NCBI GenBank assembly: GCA_014898415.1
Contig: RCTD01000003.1
Span: forward strand, 124,001 to 188,000
Length of the DNA stretch: 64,000 nt
From: Stromatinia cepivora
Taxonomy: Eukaryota > Ascomycota > Leotiomycetes > Helotiales > Sclerotiniaceae
Reading direction: 5' to 3'
The number at the start of each line of letters is the position of its first letter. Positions within the stretch are counted from its first letter, which is position 1. The notes below the pieces were generated by a model. The model worked only from the letters and a program-made list of their open reading frames with translations, had not been told where the DNA came from and ran no database searches. The position numbers and the translations under genes were made by a program. Shown here one piece after another: positions 34,639 to 46,601 of the stretch.

Positions 34639-37600
34639 ATGGCAATTTTGAGTGTGATTAGTGAAGGGTTGAGGCTGGAATTCAGAAGAGAATTGGTAAG
34701 GTCTTATTGAGCTTCCTCAAATTTCTTTGCTCGACGCTGAGTTAGCTAACCATTTTATTCTTCTTGGATCTGTAGAATCAGAGTTCTGATCCGAGAATTG
34801 GTTCTTCAAGAGACAATTCCACGAGTTCGACCGTAACAGCTGCAGCATCTGGGTCAAATTCCTCGTCATTTTCTGCACTGTTCTCCAATTTGATACCCGT
34901 GGGCGTTTTTGCTGCAGTTTGTACCGCCTCATTCTTGGTGTTACGAAGGAAGTATCCCAGGGTATATGCCCCAAGGACTTTCTTAAGTAGTCTAGAACCT
35001 CAGTAAGTTTGATGACCCAAATGGGAAAATGTAAACTAACGACACAATAGTGAACGAAGTAAGGAATTACCATCTGGGTGGTTCAATTGGGTGAAACCTT
35101 TCTTCAATACCCCAGATGAGGCAGTGCTCAACCAATCTTCCCTCGATGGGTACCTTTTTCTCAGATTCCTCAAGATTATGTGTGTCATATGTCTTGTGGG
35201 ATGTGGTCTCGTGTCTCCTGTCTTGATACCAATACATGTACTTGGAGGTGCTGGTAATGAGCAACTTGATCAATTGACATTTGGAAATGTTACCAACCCC
35301 CAAATTTACTATGTGCATGCATTTTTGGCATGGCTCTTTTTCGGTGAGTTTGATTTCCTAGAAAAGAGGATTTCACTAATGAACTATTAGGATTTATCAT
35401 GTATACAGTCTCACGAGAGTGCGTTTACTACATTAATCTCCGTCAAGCTTATCTACTTCATCCTTATTATGCTAAGCGTCTGTCATCGAGGACTGTTCTA
35501 TTTACATGTGTTCCTCAACAAAACCTAGAGGAAGCTAAATTACGAAAGGTGTTTGGCGATGCTGTCAAGCACGTTTGGATTCCCAGGGAGACTGGGGAGC
35601 TGCAAGACTTGGTGGATGAAAGAAATCAAACTGCTTATCGATTGGAAAGGGCGGAGACGACATTAATCAAGCTTGCTAATAAAGAAAGAAATAGAGCTCT
35701 AAAACATGGTCATCCGGATCTTGAATCAAGCATCGGTATCAATTCTGTGCAAGAGACAAAGCGAGCATCCACAGCTACTGAGACTCGGAGACCAAGCTTG
35801 GTTAGAAGTCCAGCTGATCTGACGCTCAGGGATAACGAGATTTTGGAAGTTCCCATGTCATCTAAAGTTGCTTTAGTAGGATCAAGCCCTAGTTCAATTG
35901 ATGGTAAGGAGAAGGAAACAACGGCTACTGAAGTCGCGATGTCACAGTCGAATTCTCAAGCTACCACTGACGGAAATTCCGCTACCCCTATTCTCAAATG
36001 GGGAGACAATGGTTATGGAATGTCCGGGCCTCCCCCTGGAGTAAGCGGATCAATTGCTTCACAATGGATTCCCCACAGCTGGAGACCGACCCATCGACCA
36101 TTATCAAACTATGGAAGAAGTGTCGATACCATCAAATGGACACGGAATCGACTGAAGGAAATTGCACCTCAAATCAGCAAATTGAGGAGAAATCATCGAC
36201 AAGGGAAAGTCAAGCCACTGCCCGCGGCATTTATCGAGTTCGATACCCAAGTTAATGCTCAATCCGCGTATCAAACACTCTCTCATCATCGAGCATTCCA
36301 CATGACACCACACATCAATGGTATCCGACCACACGAAATTGTATGGGAGTCACTGCGAATGAAATGGTGGGAGAGAATAATGCGCAACTTTGCAGTCCAG
36401 GGTTTCGTTGCCTGTCTGGTTATATTTTGGTCCGTTCCCTGCGCATTTATCGGAATTGTATCCAACATCAATTTCTTGACCAAAGAAGTCCCATTTCTTG
36501 GTTGGATCAACAAGCTTCCCCCTTCAATTCTTGGGTTGGTTACGGGATTGCTACCAGCTTTAGCATTGTCATTTCTTATGGCAGTAGTTCCAGTTATTCT
36601 ACGAAGCTGTGCTCGGCAAGCTGGGATACCCTCTTACTCGATGATTGAACTATACACCCAGTCTACCTACTTTGTTTTTCAAGTGGTGCAGGTATTTCTC
36701 GTAACGACAATCACCTCAGCAGCATCAGCCGCTTTCGAAAAAATCATCGAAGATCCAACTTCCGTGCGATCACTACTTTCGCAAAATCTACCCAAATCAT
36801 CAAATTTCTACGTCTCATATTTTATTCTCCAAGGTCTTGCCATGTCCGCTACGCGATTATTACAAATACCTGCACTTGTTCGTCATTTGATATTTCAAAA
36901 CGAACAAAATCCTAGAGTCATGATCAATAAATGGCACAGAATCAGAGTCGTGCATTGGGGAGCTGTTTATCCCGTCTTCACCAATATGGGTGTAATAGCA
37001 ATCACATACTCACTAATTAGTCCACTGACTATCGTATTCGCACTCATCGGTTTATATATGATTTACCTTGTATCGAAATATAATCTACTTTACACATATT
37101 CCTCGGAAATATCGACGCGGGGTCTATTGTATCCTCATGCTCTTAAACAGCTACTCACGGGTGTATATCTTGCTGAGATTTGCCTCATTGGTCTTTTTGG
37201 ATTACGAAGTGCATTTGGGCCATTGGTGATCATGTTCGGATTAACAATCTTCACTGCATTAATTCATGTCAGTCTCAATGAAGCACTCGGACCACTCCTC
37301 TGGAATCTCCCTCGAACTCTCGCCGTCGAAGAACTATATCGCGGATTAGCATTTAATTCTGATCTCCAAACACCTATGCCTACCTCAAATAGAGTCAACA
37401 ACACAAATGAAAATGGCGATTCATTCTTTCCAATGGAAACTCCTCCACAATCTCAATCGCAACCGGCAGTATCAACATACATAGCCCATCGTATGTCCAG
37501 TACCTCGAACGTTCACCCGACTATCCAAGAAGAAAATGAACACGAAAACGACTCCTCCAACTCCTCCACTAAAGACTCCGACAACGAAGAAGAAGACCAC

Positions 37601-38131
37601 GAACTCAACCCGCAATCCCGCTCTATGCATCACAAAAACATCGAAGGACTTCCCCACCTCTCAAAACTAACTTTCACCTTCCTCCTCACCGCCATCCGCT
37701 CAAAGGTCCAACCGCACTTCCAAAAACTCGCCCCCTACCTCATCTACATAACCCCCCTCATCTCCCCCACCTACGACCCCCTCAAACCCCCCAACTTCCT
37801 AATAAAATTCCTCCACCCAGAAATCTTCTCCGACTACCACATCCTCCGCTCTCTAACCGCTCCTCTACCACCCATGGATTCCGGCTTTGAGTACACAACA
37901 AAACAACACGAAGATGCGTATTTTCCACCCTGCGTAGCACGGGGACGCGATCCCAAACTTTGGATTCCAAAAGATGACGCGGGCGTAAGTAAACAGGAAT
38001 GTGAACATACGAGGAAGATTGCGGGCGTGGAGTGTAGTGATGAGGGGGTGGAGTTGAGTAAGGAGGGGAGGATCGTGGTAGGGGATTTGCAAGGGGAAAA
38101 TTGTATTTGGAGTAGGGAGACGAGGTTTTAG
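34639..38131 (+). CDS. CSC1/OSCA/TMEM63-family channel (PHM7/RSN1-like)
   Basis: Exons are 34639-34695, 34776-35002, 35051-35343 and 35391-38131, all in frame, giving 1,105 residues. The N-terminal membrane region includes LIPVGVFAAVCTASFLVLRR, KIMCVICLVGCGLVSPVL and HAFLAWLFFGFIMYTVSREC. A cytosolic domain follows (SRTVLFTCVPQQNLEEAKLR) with an insert of low complexity. The 7-TM core carries AFIEFDTQVNAQSAYQTL, FWSVPCAFIGIVSNINFL, LPPSILGLVTGLLPALALSF and YYVSYFILQGLAM-like segments. A Ser/Glu-rich stretch and the PHM7-type C-terminal domain complete it (PPMDSGFEYTTKQHEDAYFP). Members are osmosensitive or mechanically gated cation channels in plasma membrane or endomembranes. Domain order and length fit the fungal family. 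The first exon is only 19 codons, and its start is supported by the matching phase-0 intron. Confidence 0.9.
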
Positions 38132-39961
38132 GTTTGCGGTTTGGGAGCAGGAGCGGGAGTTTTGAGAAGAGTGGGAGGAAATGGCGTTTTTGTGATTATG
38201 ATTTGATGATCATGGGTTAGTGTTTTGGGTATTTCATCGGGATTTTGGATAGATATTATGGTGGCGTGGGAATAAATACACATGAGGCATAGTTTCCCTT
38301 AGTTTTTCTTAATTTGACGATAGAATAATAAGTTCGAATCTTTTGACTGATTTTATGACTTCAGCTGCTCTGAATAATTGGGATATATATTGATGCTCCC
38401 AGAAATTGATTAGTCGGGGACCCAAATCAAACCATCTTCGATTCAGCACAAAGCTCAAAGATGTCAAGACCTAAACATCATTCTTTTGATTGCGCAATCC
38501 TTGATGTAGAAGTCATAGTTCCATGATCAACCTATGAAAATTCCAATGTAAGCGCATATTTTCGTTATCATGAACCTGTAATTCCGATTGAGCATTCGTG
38601 ATCCTATCAACTGAAAGCACTTCGTCTAGATGATAAATGCGTATAGGGAGGATTTCTGGCTTCCTCTGCTAGCATATTTGCGTATTTGATTCATATATCT
38701 CAATATCTCAATATCGTTCATCCGCAACTCCCGTACCCACATCATCCAAATCCTAACAAGTGATCGCTAAATAATACCCAAGCATCAGAAGTCTTAGCCC
38801 TCAACTCCGAATTATCCAGACCGCGCAACTATAGTGTGATACTTTGAACCATTGCTTGCTCAATGCAATTTCCCTCATTAAAGTGCCTGTTTGTTCATAC
38901 TCTCACTCTCTAATCGTTGCCGTGTCGCAGAATCGAAATCCGTGATAATTGGGCTAATTTTCATCCATGATCATATTTCGAGTACTTGCTGCTCTTTAAT
39001 TTTGACTTTGATTTCCTTTCCTTCATTAACGCGAGTGCATCAAAAGATATTTTTACTTAAAACCCAGCTTCTCATCCATGGGCGAGTCCTCGAAGTTCCT
39101 CATCGTTGTCGGATCTGAAATCTGAGGTGGGCGCGTGATTTGAAAGCCACTATCCGAATACTTCGAAACAATTCCCAAGCTAAAATTCTTCGCTAATATT
39201 AGATGTGACGCAAGTAGCCGAGGACTTTTCGGCGTCTACTTGAAGATTCGATGCTTCTTTGCAATCGGCTTTAGTAGCAGAAGACTTTATGATGTTACAG
39301 ATCGGCCCTATCTATTGATATTTGGGTCCAATGAGATAGATTGTGATGAGTGTTTCCGGCTAGATTACTCCATCTCCTGTCTCCTAGTCTTTTAGATGGC
39401 GGTAATGGAGGAGGTTTTTGGGATCGACCGGCTCTCAAATCGGCTATATATGCATCGTAACTAACTAATCGGGTTAGAATCACAACTTCCCATGGTTATG
39501 GCAAGGTTGTTATGGAATGATCACGGGTAATGAAAATACATTAAATGATCACAGACGACATCCTTCACCAGCTTTGACTAAACTGTACCCCGCACTCCCC
39601 CAAACTTCAATCAAGTTCGATCTTAACCTTGCTCTGTGAAGTTTTCTCACTTGGGATACTCAGTACTTCTTAAGTCAAGCTCTGATTACACTCATAGGTC
39701 TAGCCTAGACCGCGCGCTATCGAATGCTGTTCTTCGGGTGATTTTGATGTCTAGATGTTGATGAATGACACAAAAGTTTGATCGCCTGTTTCTATGGATA
39801 TATTTATTGCAGATGGAGCAATGACATGCTGGAGTACTACTTTCATATGACATTATCTGCTAGCGAGAATGACACGCAAAGATTTTAGCGACCCCTGAGA
39901 CTCAAATCTCGCGCCACAAGGCCAAGACCACAGATCCCTAGGCATCTAACCATCCATATTT
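38132..39961. other. Intergenic, no gene seen
   Basis: 1.8 kb of mixed composition between the convergent channel and reductase genes. Short frames only. Confidence 0.5.
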
Positions 39962-41077
39962 TTAATGAAAATAAGCATCATCCACCGCCCTCGCCTTCGC
40001 CCACGCCCCATCCAAAGCCTCCACCACCCTCTCCACCAGCGGACCTTTCGCCAAATCCTCCAAATTCCCCCACAAATGCACCTCACTACTCGCACCTATA
40101 ATAGTTTTATCCCCTTTCCCCGCCTCCATCAAACTATGATGCGTCAACCATCTCAATGCACATTCCGACTCCGTAAGACTTTCTTTCTTCGCTGCTTCTC
40201 GGATGATATCTAATGCGGTGTCGTTCCAGTATCTTTTGCGGTAGAGTTTGCCTTGTGCGTGGGATGCGTCGAAGCGGGATGTGGCTTCTACGGATTCTTG
40301 GTGGCGGTGGTAGCGGGAGGTTAGGTAACTGCCGGCGATGGGGTTGAAGGCGTAGAAGGACATGTTGTAGTGGTGGAGACAGGGGGGGAGTTCTAGTTCG
40401 ATGGAGCGTTGGATGGCGTTGTAGACGCCTTGGTAGACGATGGGACGGATCCACTTTTTTGATGTTAGTTTTGGTTATTTTATGTATGGGATGGTTCATG
40501 AAAAGACTCACGCTATTTTTAATGCTCATTTCTTGAATTTGTGCAACCTCCCACGCCGTGTAATTACTGGCTCCCAATTTATTGAACTTCCCCTCTTTAT
40601 GCAAAACATCACAAATGGCAAAAGTCTCCTCGTAAGACATACTCCTATCCGGTGCATGCAAATAAAAGAGATCAACCTTCTCCACCCCTAAAGCCTTCAA
40701 ACTCTTGTCCAAATGAAGTCTAAGATCATCAGCCGAATGCGTGATTCTATTTCCATTCATGTTATAAGGAAAAAGTTTGGTGGCCATGATGATACCAGGG
40801 TCAGGATAGGAAGGTTGAAGTTGGCCGAGATATTCTTCCGAGGAACCCATGCCGTAGACACGGGCGGTATCTATCTCGTTGTGGCCATGTGATTGAAAAA
40901 TTTCGATCATGGAAGTGACATCTTTGATGTCGCTAACGCGGACTTGCATTACGCCTTGATAGATATCAATTCTGGGACATTTCAATCAAGGGTGAAAATT
41001 GACTTGCCGGGTTTTCCAAATGTCATTGCACCCAAGACAATGGGGAGCTTGGTCTTGGCTTTTGTTTCTGGTGCCAT
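39962..41077 (-). CDS. Aldo-keto reductase, AKR7 (aflatoxin-aldehyde-reductase-like)
   Basis: Exons are 41077-41008, 40954-40512 and 40453-39962, giving 334 residues. The first intron is read as GC..AG (GCAAGT, 53 bp) because only this restores frame and family alignment (VLGAMTFGKPG into GVMQVRVSDIKD). The catalytic tetrad is visible: Asp and Tyr in EIDTARVYG, Lys in MATKLFP and His in LFYLHAPD. Further family blocks are KLGASNYTAWEVAQI, YQGVYNAIQRSIE, FYAFNPIAGSYLTSRY and KTIIGASSEVHL near the cofactor site. The enzyme should reduce aldehydes or ketones with NADPH in the cytosol. It lies tail-to-tail with the channel gene and on the same strand as the permease at 41991. Confidence 0.9.
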
Positions 41078-41429
41078 GTTCACTGATGGTTCTGTGGTTG
41101 TCAACTCTATATTTTGAAGATGAAGAAAGTAGCTTTGCTTCAATATATCCAAGTCTTGCTGATGGATTTGGTGAAGAAATGAATTGATTCTTTTGTGGCT
41201 ATGATGCAATGTGAGATAGGAATAATGAATAAAATCAAAATAAACTCTTTATATCTACCTAACACTTCCAACAACTAGCCAACAAATAACATTATATCTA
41301 TCTCTCATCTAGCGTTAACGGACTTTACTCTGAGCACAGGAAATAGACGGGCAACGTTGGTGGTGGGGTTAAGAATTTCGGCCAATGAAAGGGATCAACT
41401 TCTTTACCGAAATGTAGTACCGATGTATA

Positions 41430-41693
41430 CAGTACCCATTCATTTCTATCTGGGTTTAGTTGAGCAAAAATAGTCAAAACATATAAGTTTTACTAAATTT
41501 CCATCTTGATCATACAATCTAAAAAAATCACAAAAAATAATCTTCAAAATCCAGTTATTATTTCAATTCGAAACACTTGAACTCTCGAATTTGAAAGATC
41601 CTGTTATTATCATCATAAATACTATAATTCATTGAAAGGAGTGAGTTTTGGTATAAAAAGACCGCTCGGCTAACATAAGTGATCTAGTCCTAT
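41430..41693. mobile_element. MITE-like element, family 1, copy B (about 264 bp)
   Basis: Starts CAGTACCCATTCAT after TA (41428-41429) and ends TAAGTGATCTAGTCCTA before TATA. Its right third aligns by eye with copy A: both have a CCTGTTATTATCAT-like stretch, GAGTTTTGGTATAAAAAG and then CTAACATAAGTGATCTAG. It is shorter than copy A and its left inverted repeat is more degenerate. It lies in the promoter side of the reductase gene. The right boundary is approximate. Confidence 0.65.
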
Positions 41694-41990
41694 AACTCAA
41701 AAAATAGCATCAAGATGACATCAGCATCTACCAAACTGCTTTTCTGCATCTAAAGCTAAAGCATATATCGAAAGTATGGATTCTGCCTGTCGGTTAAATC
41801 TTGAAACGCCATTTTGTCCCTATTCTCCTCGTCTAGTCTGCGAGATGCCAGTTAGCACGATTTTTCACAGACACTTTCAGTACAGAGAGCATGAGTTATA
41901 ATGTAGAAGTTTCAATGGTGATGCATTGATGCGATACAATCATCGTGGGATTATCGTGATATTATGGATATTGACGAAAGTGGTGTGAAC

Positions 41991-43590
41991 TTACTCCATT
42001 AATACTCTCTTTCGATTCTCCCTCGACAATACAATGTACAGCACCACAGCAGCCACAATAGTAATGCAATAACTACCCCGCATTAGTATTTTCATACTGT
42101 CTAGACAAATTGATTTCAAACCTACCAGATGATCAACCCTAACCAGAGTTCTGGATAATGTCTCGACTTCGTTTGTGATATGATCAATTGAGGTCCTACA
42201 ATATTACCAACACAATATGCCACAAAAATAGTCGCCGCCATAAAACATTTCTTCGTTTGTCCCGCAACATTTGCCATACCAATTGTGATGGTCAAGCTCA
42301 CTACTGGACCAAATAACCCAATTATGGTATACCCGACAACTGGAGTCGCTGCATGATGATACCAGGAGCTTTTCCATATCATTGCGCAACCGGCAATCAC
42401 TGGAAGACAACAGGTGATGAGGAGTATAATGCGGATATTTGGGATATGTGATGAGAGATAGCCGGTAAGTAAAATGAAAATGAAGCATATTGCGCCCAGA
42501 GGAAATTGGAACAAAATAGAATCGAGAGTTGAGTACCCAAAAGTAGAAACGATCAGAGGACCAAAGCCACTAACTGCTCCATTGACGGTATAAGCCGAAG
42601 CCATCATAATGGCCACCAACCATACTTTTATATCGAGTAAAGACTCCTGAATCTGGTACCATTTGAATTTAGTACAACGGATACCAGTTTGACCATATCT
42701 CAGACGTTCCGTGGCTACCATACGCTCATCCGTCGTAAGAAACCAAGCGGAGACTGGAGAATTAGGCACGAAGAAAGAACAAATTCCAAAAAGAAAAGTA
42801 AGAGATCCAGCAAGTAAATAAATATATTGCCAGCGTGTAAGATCTCCACCTTCAATTTGTCCAAATCCATAATTGAGTGCCCCACCAATAATGGTAAAAG
42901 CACCAGTTGAGGAAAACCACCAACTTTGTCTCAAGGATTGCTCGGATTGTGTATAAAAAGAGCTGATTATACACATAAAACCAGTTGGGATGATACTTTC
43001 GACGAAACCTAGGAAGAATCGTTGTGCATATAGACCGCGCCAATTCGTTACAGCGGCTGCGCACATACAGATTAATGCCCAAAAGCACACCACCACGCCT
43101 AATATCCTACCCATATCGAATTTTTGTAACGCAAATGTCATAGGGTACAAGCCCGCCAACATGCCGAAGTAAAAAAGTGAAGTTGCCCAACTAAGACGAG
43201 AGGTATTGGTTGTATGTGGCGTCACATTTGTATTGGTGATGGATAGGGAAAGATCAGTCGTCATTCCGAATAGAACTGCGGACCCTAGAATTGCCTAAGA
43301 TTACGGAGTTAGCAACTGAGACGGACAACGTGGAAGTACATGTATCGTACTTTGTCGTAATAAACTAGTCCATAGCCAATGAACATAGCAGGAACTAGAA
43401 ACCAATCTATCTTTCGAACGACTCGAGCTTCTATGGCGGGGTCAATTTCATGACGATGTTCTCCAACTATAGCTATAGCTATATCTTTATCTTGATCTGA
43501 AGATGGTAATACAGGCTCATGTTGAGTATTTTCAAGCACTGGCCTTGCCTGCTTTCCTTCTGCAGCTTCAGACTGGATGAGAGAACTCAT
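41991..43590 (-). CDS. MFS permease, Dal5/anion:cation symporter family
   Basis: Exons are 43590-43351, 43294-42126 and 42072-41991, giving 496 residues. The soluble N-terminus of 65 or so residues leads to RKIDWFLVPAMFIGYGLVYY-DK, the hallmark of this family. Then come YFGMLAGLYPMTFALQKF, RGLYAQRFFLGFVESIIPTG, EQSLRQSWWFSSTGAF, YLLAGSLTFLFGICSFFVPN and a central loop with MVATERLRYGQTG. The second half has GAVSGFGPLIVSTFGY, VAGQTKKCFMAATIF and AYCVGNIVGPQL. The last 27-codon exon supplies the final membrane span (CYCITIVAAVVLYIVL) and a basic end. Family members import organic anions such as allantoate, nicotinate or pantothenate. The gene is divergent from the oxidoreductase at 44138. Confidence 0.9.
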
Positions 43591-44137
43591 TGTGTGGATA
43601 ATAGCATAGTAATGAATTCCGGAAGATTTTTTGATATCGTGAAGTTCAGCATAGCCGAGTCTAACCTGCACTAACCTTATAGGTGGTGAGGGATGATCAA
43701 GGGATGGCCTGTAGCTTGAAATTTAGTTTGGAACTCTTTCGTCTTACGATGATATTCATTCATGATGTCCTTGTGGAGTTGATGAATTGCCTTGGACCTG
43801 GAGTGGATGAGGAGAGCCAGGAATTCGCGATGTTGTGATGATTTGGTGGATGTTTGTATCAAGGCAGCAAACCTTTTACTGCCAACTCACCAATTGAGCA
43901 ATACAATTGGCCATCGCTCTTCAATAATAGAACTATGAAGTTTTTAAATTATTGCTTGCCATGCCTCAAATCAAACATCTTAACAAAATGATGTCGTCGT
44001 GATTAAGTTTTAGCAGCCCACCAGCCTTGTGGAAGTGTCAGCCTTGTTGAAGTGTCAGCCTTGTAACATGGCTCAATTATCCAAAAAATGTGGTGTAACA
44101 TGCCTTGTGTAAACATTAGCCACGCCAATTGAAAGAC
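43591..44137. promoter_or_regulatory. Shared divergent promoter of permease and FAD oxidoreductase
   Basis: 547 bp separate the two ATGs, which point away from each other. At 44022-44065 there are two and a half copies of a 17-bp unit (CAGCCTTGTGGAAGTGT). Such direct repeats are candidates for a regulator binding site, but no known site was matched. Confidence 0.55.
44022..44065 (+). repeat. 17-bp tandem repeat in the divergent promoter
   Basis: Units begin at 44022, 44039 and 44056 (the last one partial, CAGCCTTGTA). The two complete units differ by one base. Confidence 0.85.
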
Positions 44138-45874
44138 ATGATTTCAATAAGGCGAGCAGTTAATAAAACTGCGCCATTGACCTCATTAAGAACTTCAACA
44201 TTCCCTTTGAGAAAAAATGTAGAACTAGTAGTCCGGTCATTATCGACGACAACCCCGCCAAATCTTTTGACACAATGGCACAAAGAGACAAAGCAACCTC
44301 AAACGAGGGTGAATTCACGACACTTCTCTAATTCAACCAATGTCTCTCCATCCCTCAAACTACACAATCAAACAGTCGAGAAAATATCTGCGAACGTTCG
44401 ACAATTCTACGAGCGGAAAGAGAAATTTCGAATTAATCATGGCTCTACGAATAGTACACGAAATAATGCGAAAGGCAAAAATATAATCAATATTGGTGGA
44501 CTGTCGCATGTTTTGGAAGTCAACACTGCGACTCAGACAGCATGGGTAGAACCAAATGTGCCAATGGATAGATTGGTGGAAGAGACGTTAAAATATGGAC
44601 TTGTGCCACCGGTTGTGATGGAGTTTCCTGGAATTACTGCTGGAGGAGGGTATGCGGGGACATCGGGTGAAAGCAGTTCTTTTCGACATGGTTTCTTCAA
44701 TGAGACGATCAATCGGGTTGAGATGATTTTGGCAGATGGTCAGATTATTCAATGTTCAAAGACTGACAAGCCTGATTTATTTCATGGGGCAGCGGGAGCG
44801 GTTGGAAGTATGGGTGTTACGACATTGGTGGAGTTGCAGTTACAGAAGGCGAAGAAATATGTTGAGACTACATATCATCCGGTATCTGATATGCCAGATG
44901 CAATCAAGAAGGTTGAAGAGATGACTGCAGATCCAACCATTGATTATGTAGACGGAATCATGTTTTCGAAAAAGAAAGGTGCTATCATTACTGGTCGTTT
45001 GACAGATACACCAACGGACAATACTCCAGTACAACGTTTTGGTAGTGCTTCAGATCCGTGGTTCTACATGCATGTAGAATCCAGTATTGACAATAGTGAT
45101 TCCGCCCCAAGATTTACTATACCTCTCGCAGAATACCTCTTCCGATATGATCGTGGAGCATTCTGGGTAGGTGCTTCAGCTTTCAAATACTTTTCCTTCC
45201 CCTTCAACAACTTTACTCGATGGTTCTTGGATGACTTCCTACACACGCGTATGTTATATACTGCACTTCACACTGCTGGTATGCCACCTGGCTATATTGT
45301 CCAAGATTTGGCCTTGCCATATTCCACCGCGACGCAATTCTTAGACTACACCGATGAATATTTTGGAATCTATCCCTTATGGCTCTGTCCATTAAAGCAA
45401 AGTCCAATTCCAACCATGCATCCCCACTCCGCCTCCTACGAAGCCGACGGCAAAACCCTCAAACCTCTAATGAACATCGGACTCTGGGGCTATGGAAAAG
45501 AAAAAGATCTCGTAAAAGCCAACATCAGTCTCGAGAAAAAACTCAAAGAATTAGGTGGTATGAAATGGTTATATGCACAAACCTACTACAACGAAGAACA
45601 ATTCTGGGAAATGTATGATCGAAAATGGTATGATGGCTTGAGGGAGAAATACGGCGCAACCACTTTACCAAGTGTATATGAGAAAGTCAAAGCAGCGCCA
45701 AAGACCGAGGTAGCAAAATCCTTGAGCTTCTCAGAGAAATTCTTGAAGGCGTGGCCTATTAGTGGTTTTCATGGGATTTACAAGGCGATACAAAGTAAAA
45801 CTTATTTAGCAGCCAGGGCTTCTGCATGGAAGACTTTTGATTTCATGACTGTTAAAGAGAAGGAATCCCGATAG
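44138..45874 (+). CDS. FAD-binding oxidoreductase, DHCR24 (delta24-sterol reductase)-like
   Basis: A single exon of 578 residues from ATG 44138. Residues 1-75 are basic and Ser/Thr-rich with few acids (MISIRRAVNKTAPLTSLRTS), like a mitochondrial presequence. The FAD-binding domain follows: FRINHGSTNSTR, IINIGGLSHVLEVNTATQT, WVEPNVPMDRLVEETLKYG, VMEFPGITAGGGYAGTSGES, SSFRHGFFNETINRVEMIL and FHGAAGAVGSMGVTTLVELQ. The C-terminal substrate domain has DYFGIYPLWLCPLK. DHCR24/DWF1-type enzymes reduce a sterol side-chain double bond. Fungal relatives of this kind are usually of unknown substrate, so a sterol role is not proven. It shares a promoter with a permease and lies near an aldo-keto reductase. 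Confidence 0.85.
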   Translation: MISIRRAVNKTAPLTSLRTSTFPLRKNVELVVRSLSTTTPPNLLTQWHKETKQPQTRVNSRHFSNSTNVSPSLKLHNQTVEKISANVRQFYERKEKFRINHGSTNSTRNNAKGKNIINIGGLSHVLEVNTATQTAWVEPNVPMDRLVEETLKYGLVPPVVMEFPGITAGGGYAGTSGESSSFRHGFFNETINRVEMILADGQIIQCSKTDKPDLFHGAAGAVGSMGVTTLVELQLQKAKKYVETTYHPVSDMPDAIKKVEEMTADPTIDYVDGIMFSKKKGAIITGRLTDTPTDNTPVQRFGSASDPWFYMHVESSIDNSDSAPRFTIPLAEYLFRYDRGAFWVGASAFKYFSFPFNNFTRWFLDDFLHTRMLYTALHTAGMPPGYIVQDLALPYSTATQFLDYTDEYFGIYPLWLCPLKQSPIPTMHPHSASYEADGKTLKPLMNIGLWGYGKEKDLVKANISLEKKLKELGGMKWLYAQTYYNEEQFWEMYDRKWYDGLREKYGATTLPSVYEKVKAAPKTEVAKSLSFSEKFLKAWPISGFHGIYKAIQSKTYLAARASAWKTFDFMTVKEKESR

Positions 45875-46601
45875 GTAGGTAGTTTCGACTTGAGGTTTTT
45901 GACCCTGAAGTCATTATGTCTCGACCAACCAAATACACGCCCCTCCAAGATCTATCTATGTATATACATACACCACAGCCTCTCCAAATCATCAAGTGTA
46001 AATATGCAGAAGCAAAGCAAAGCTAGTTTTGCTTCTTATAGACACCTACCTATCTGTAGATAGATATCCTGATAGATAAATAGAATAAACAGAATTTCCT
46101 TACATACTACCTACGCATGCAATCAATACTATTTATCATACATATTACGAGCGGCAAGAGTTGGTGATGAAGGATAAAAGAATGTATCTTACATATTCTT
46201 TCATCCCTAAGGTTTTCGTATGTATCTCCGAGAGGGGGGTATGTATGGACTCTTTTTTCCTCATCTTTCTTAGGGTGTTTCTTATTTGTTGATTTTTGAA
46301 AGATCTTACATGATAGTTTGAGGGTTTGTGGTGATGAGAGATAGGGATTTGGGGATGAGGGTGGTGGATAGGGAGGGTGGGGGAAGGGTGTGTGATGTTG
46401 AGGATTGTCTGGAATAGAATGGGATGAAGCGGAGTGCATGATATAAACCAAGTCATATATTCAAGAATCCCCATTCTCAAGATTAAAACCAAACGTGAAG
46501 AGTATTGGAGGTGTATTTCGCATTGAGTAAAATGCCTAGCGAGACCCGCCTAATCCATATCTCACCCCCCAACCTAGCATCCCAAAACCATCAATCACAC
46601 C
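45875..46601. other. Intergenic, no gene seen
   Basis: Between convergent genes. Contains GATA-like tetranucleotide repetition near 46050-46085. The long minus-strand frames at 46107-46492 are His/Pro/Ser low complexity. Confidence 0.5.
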
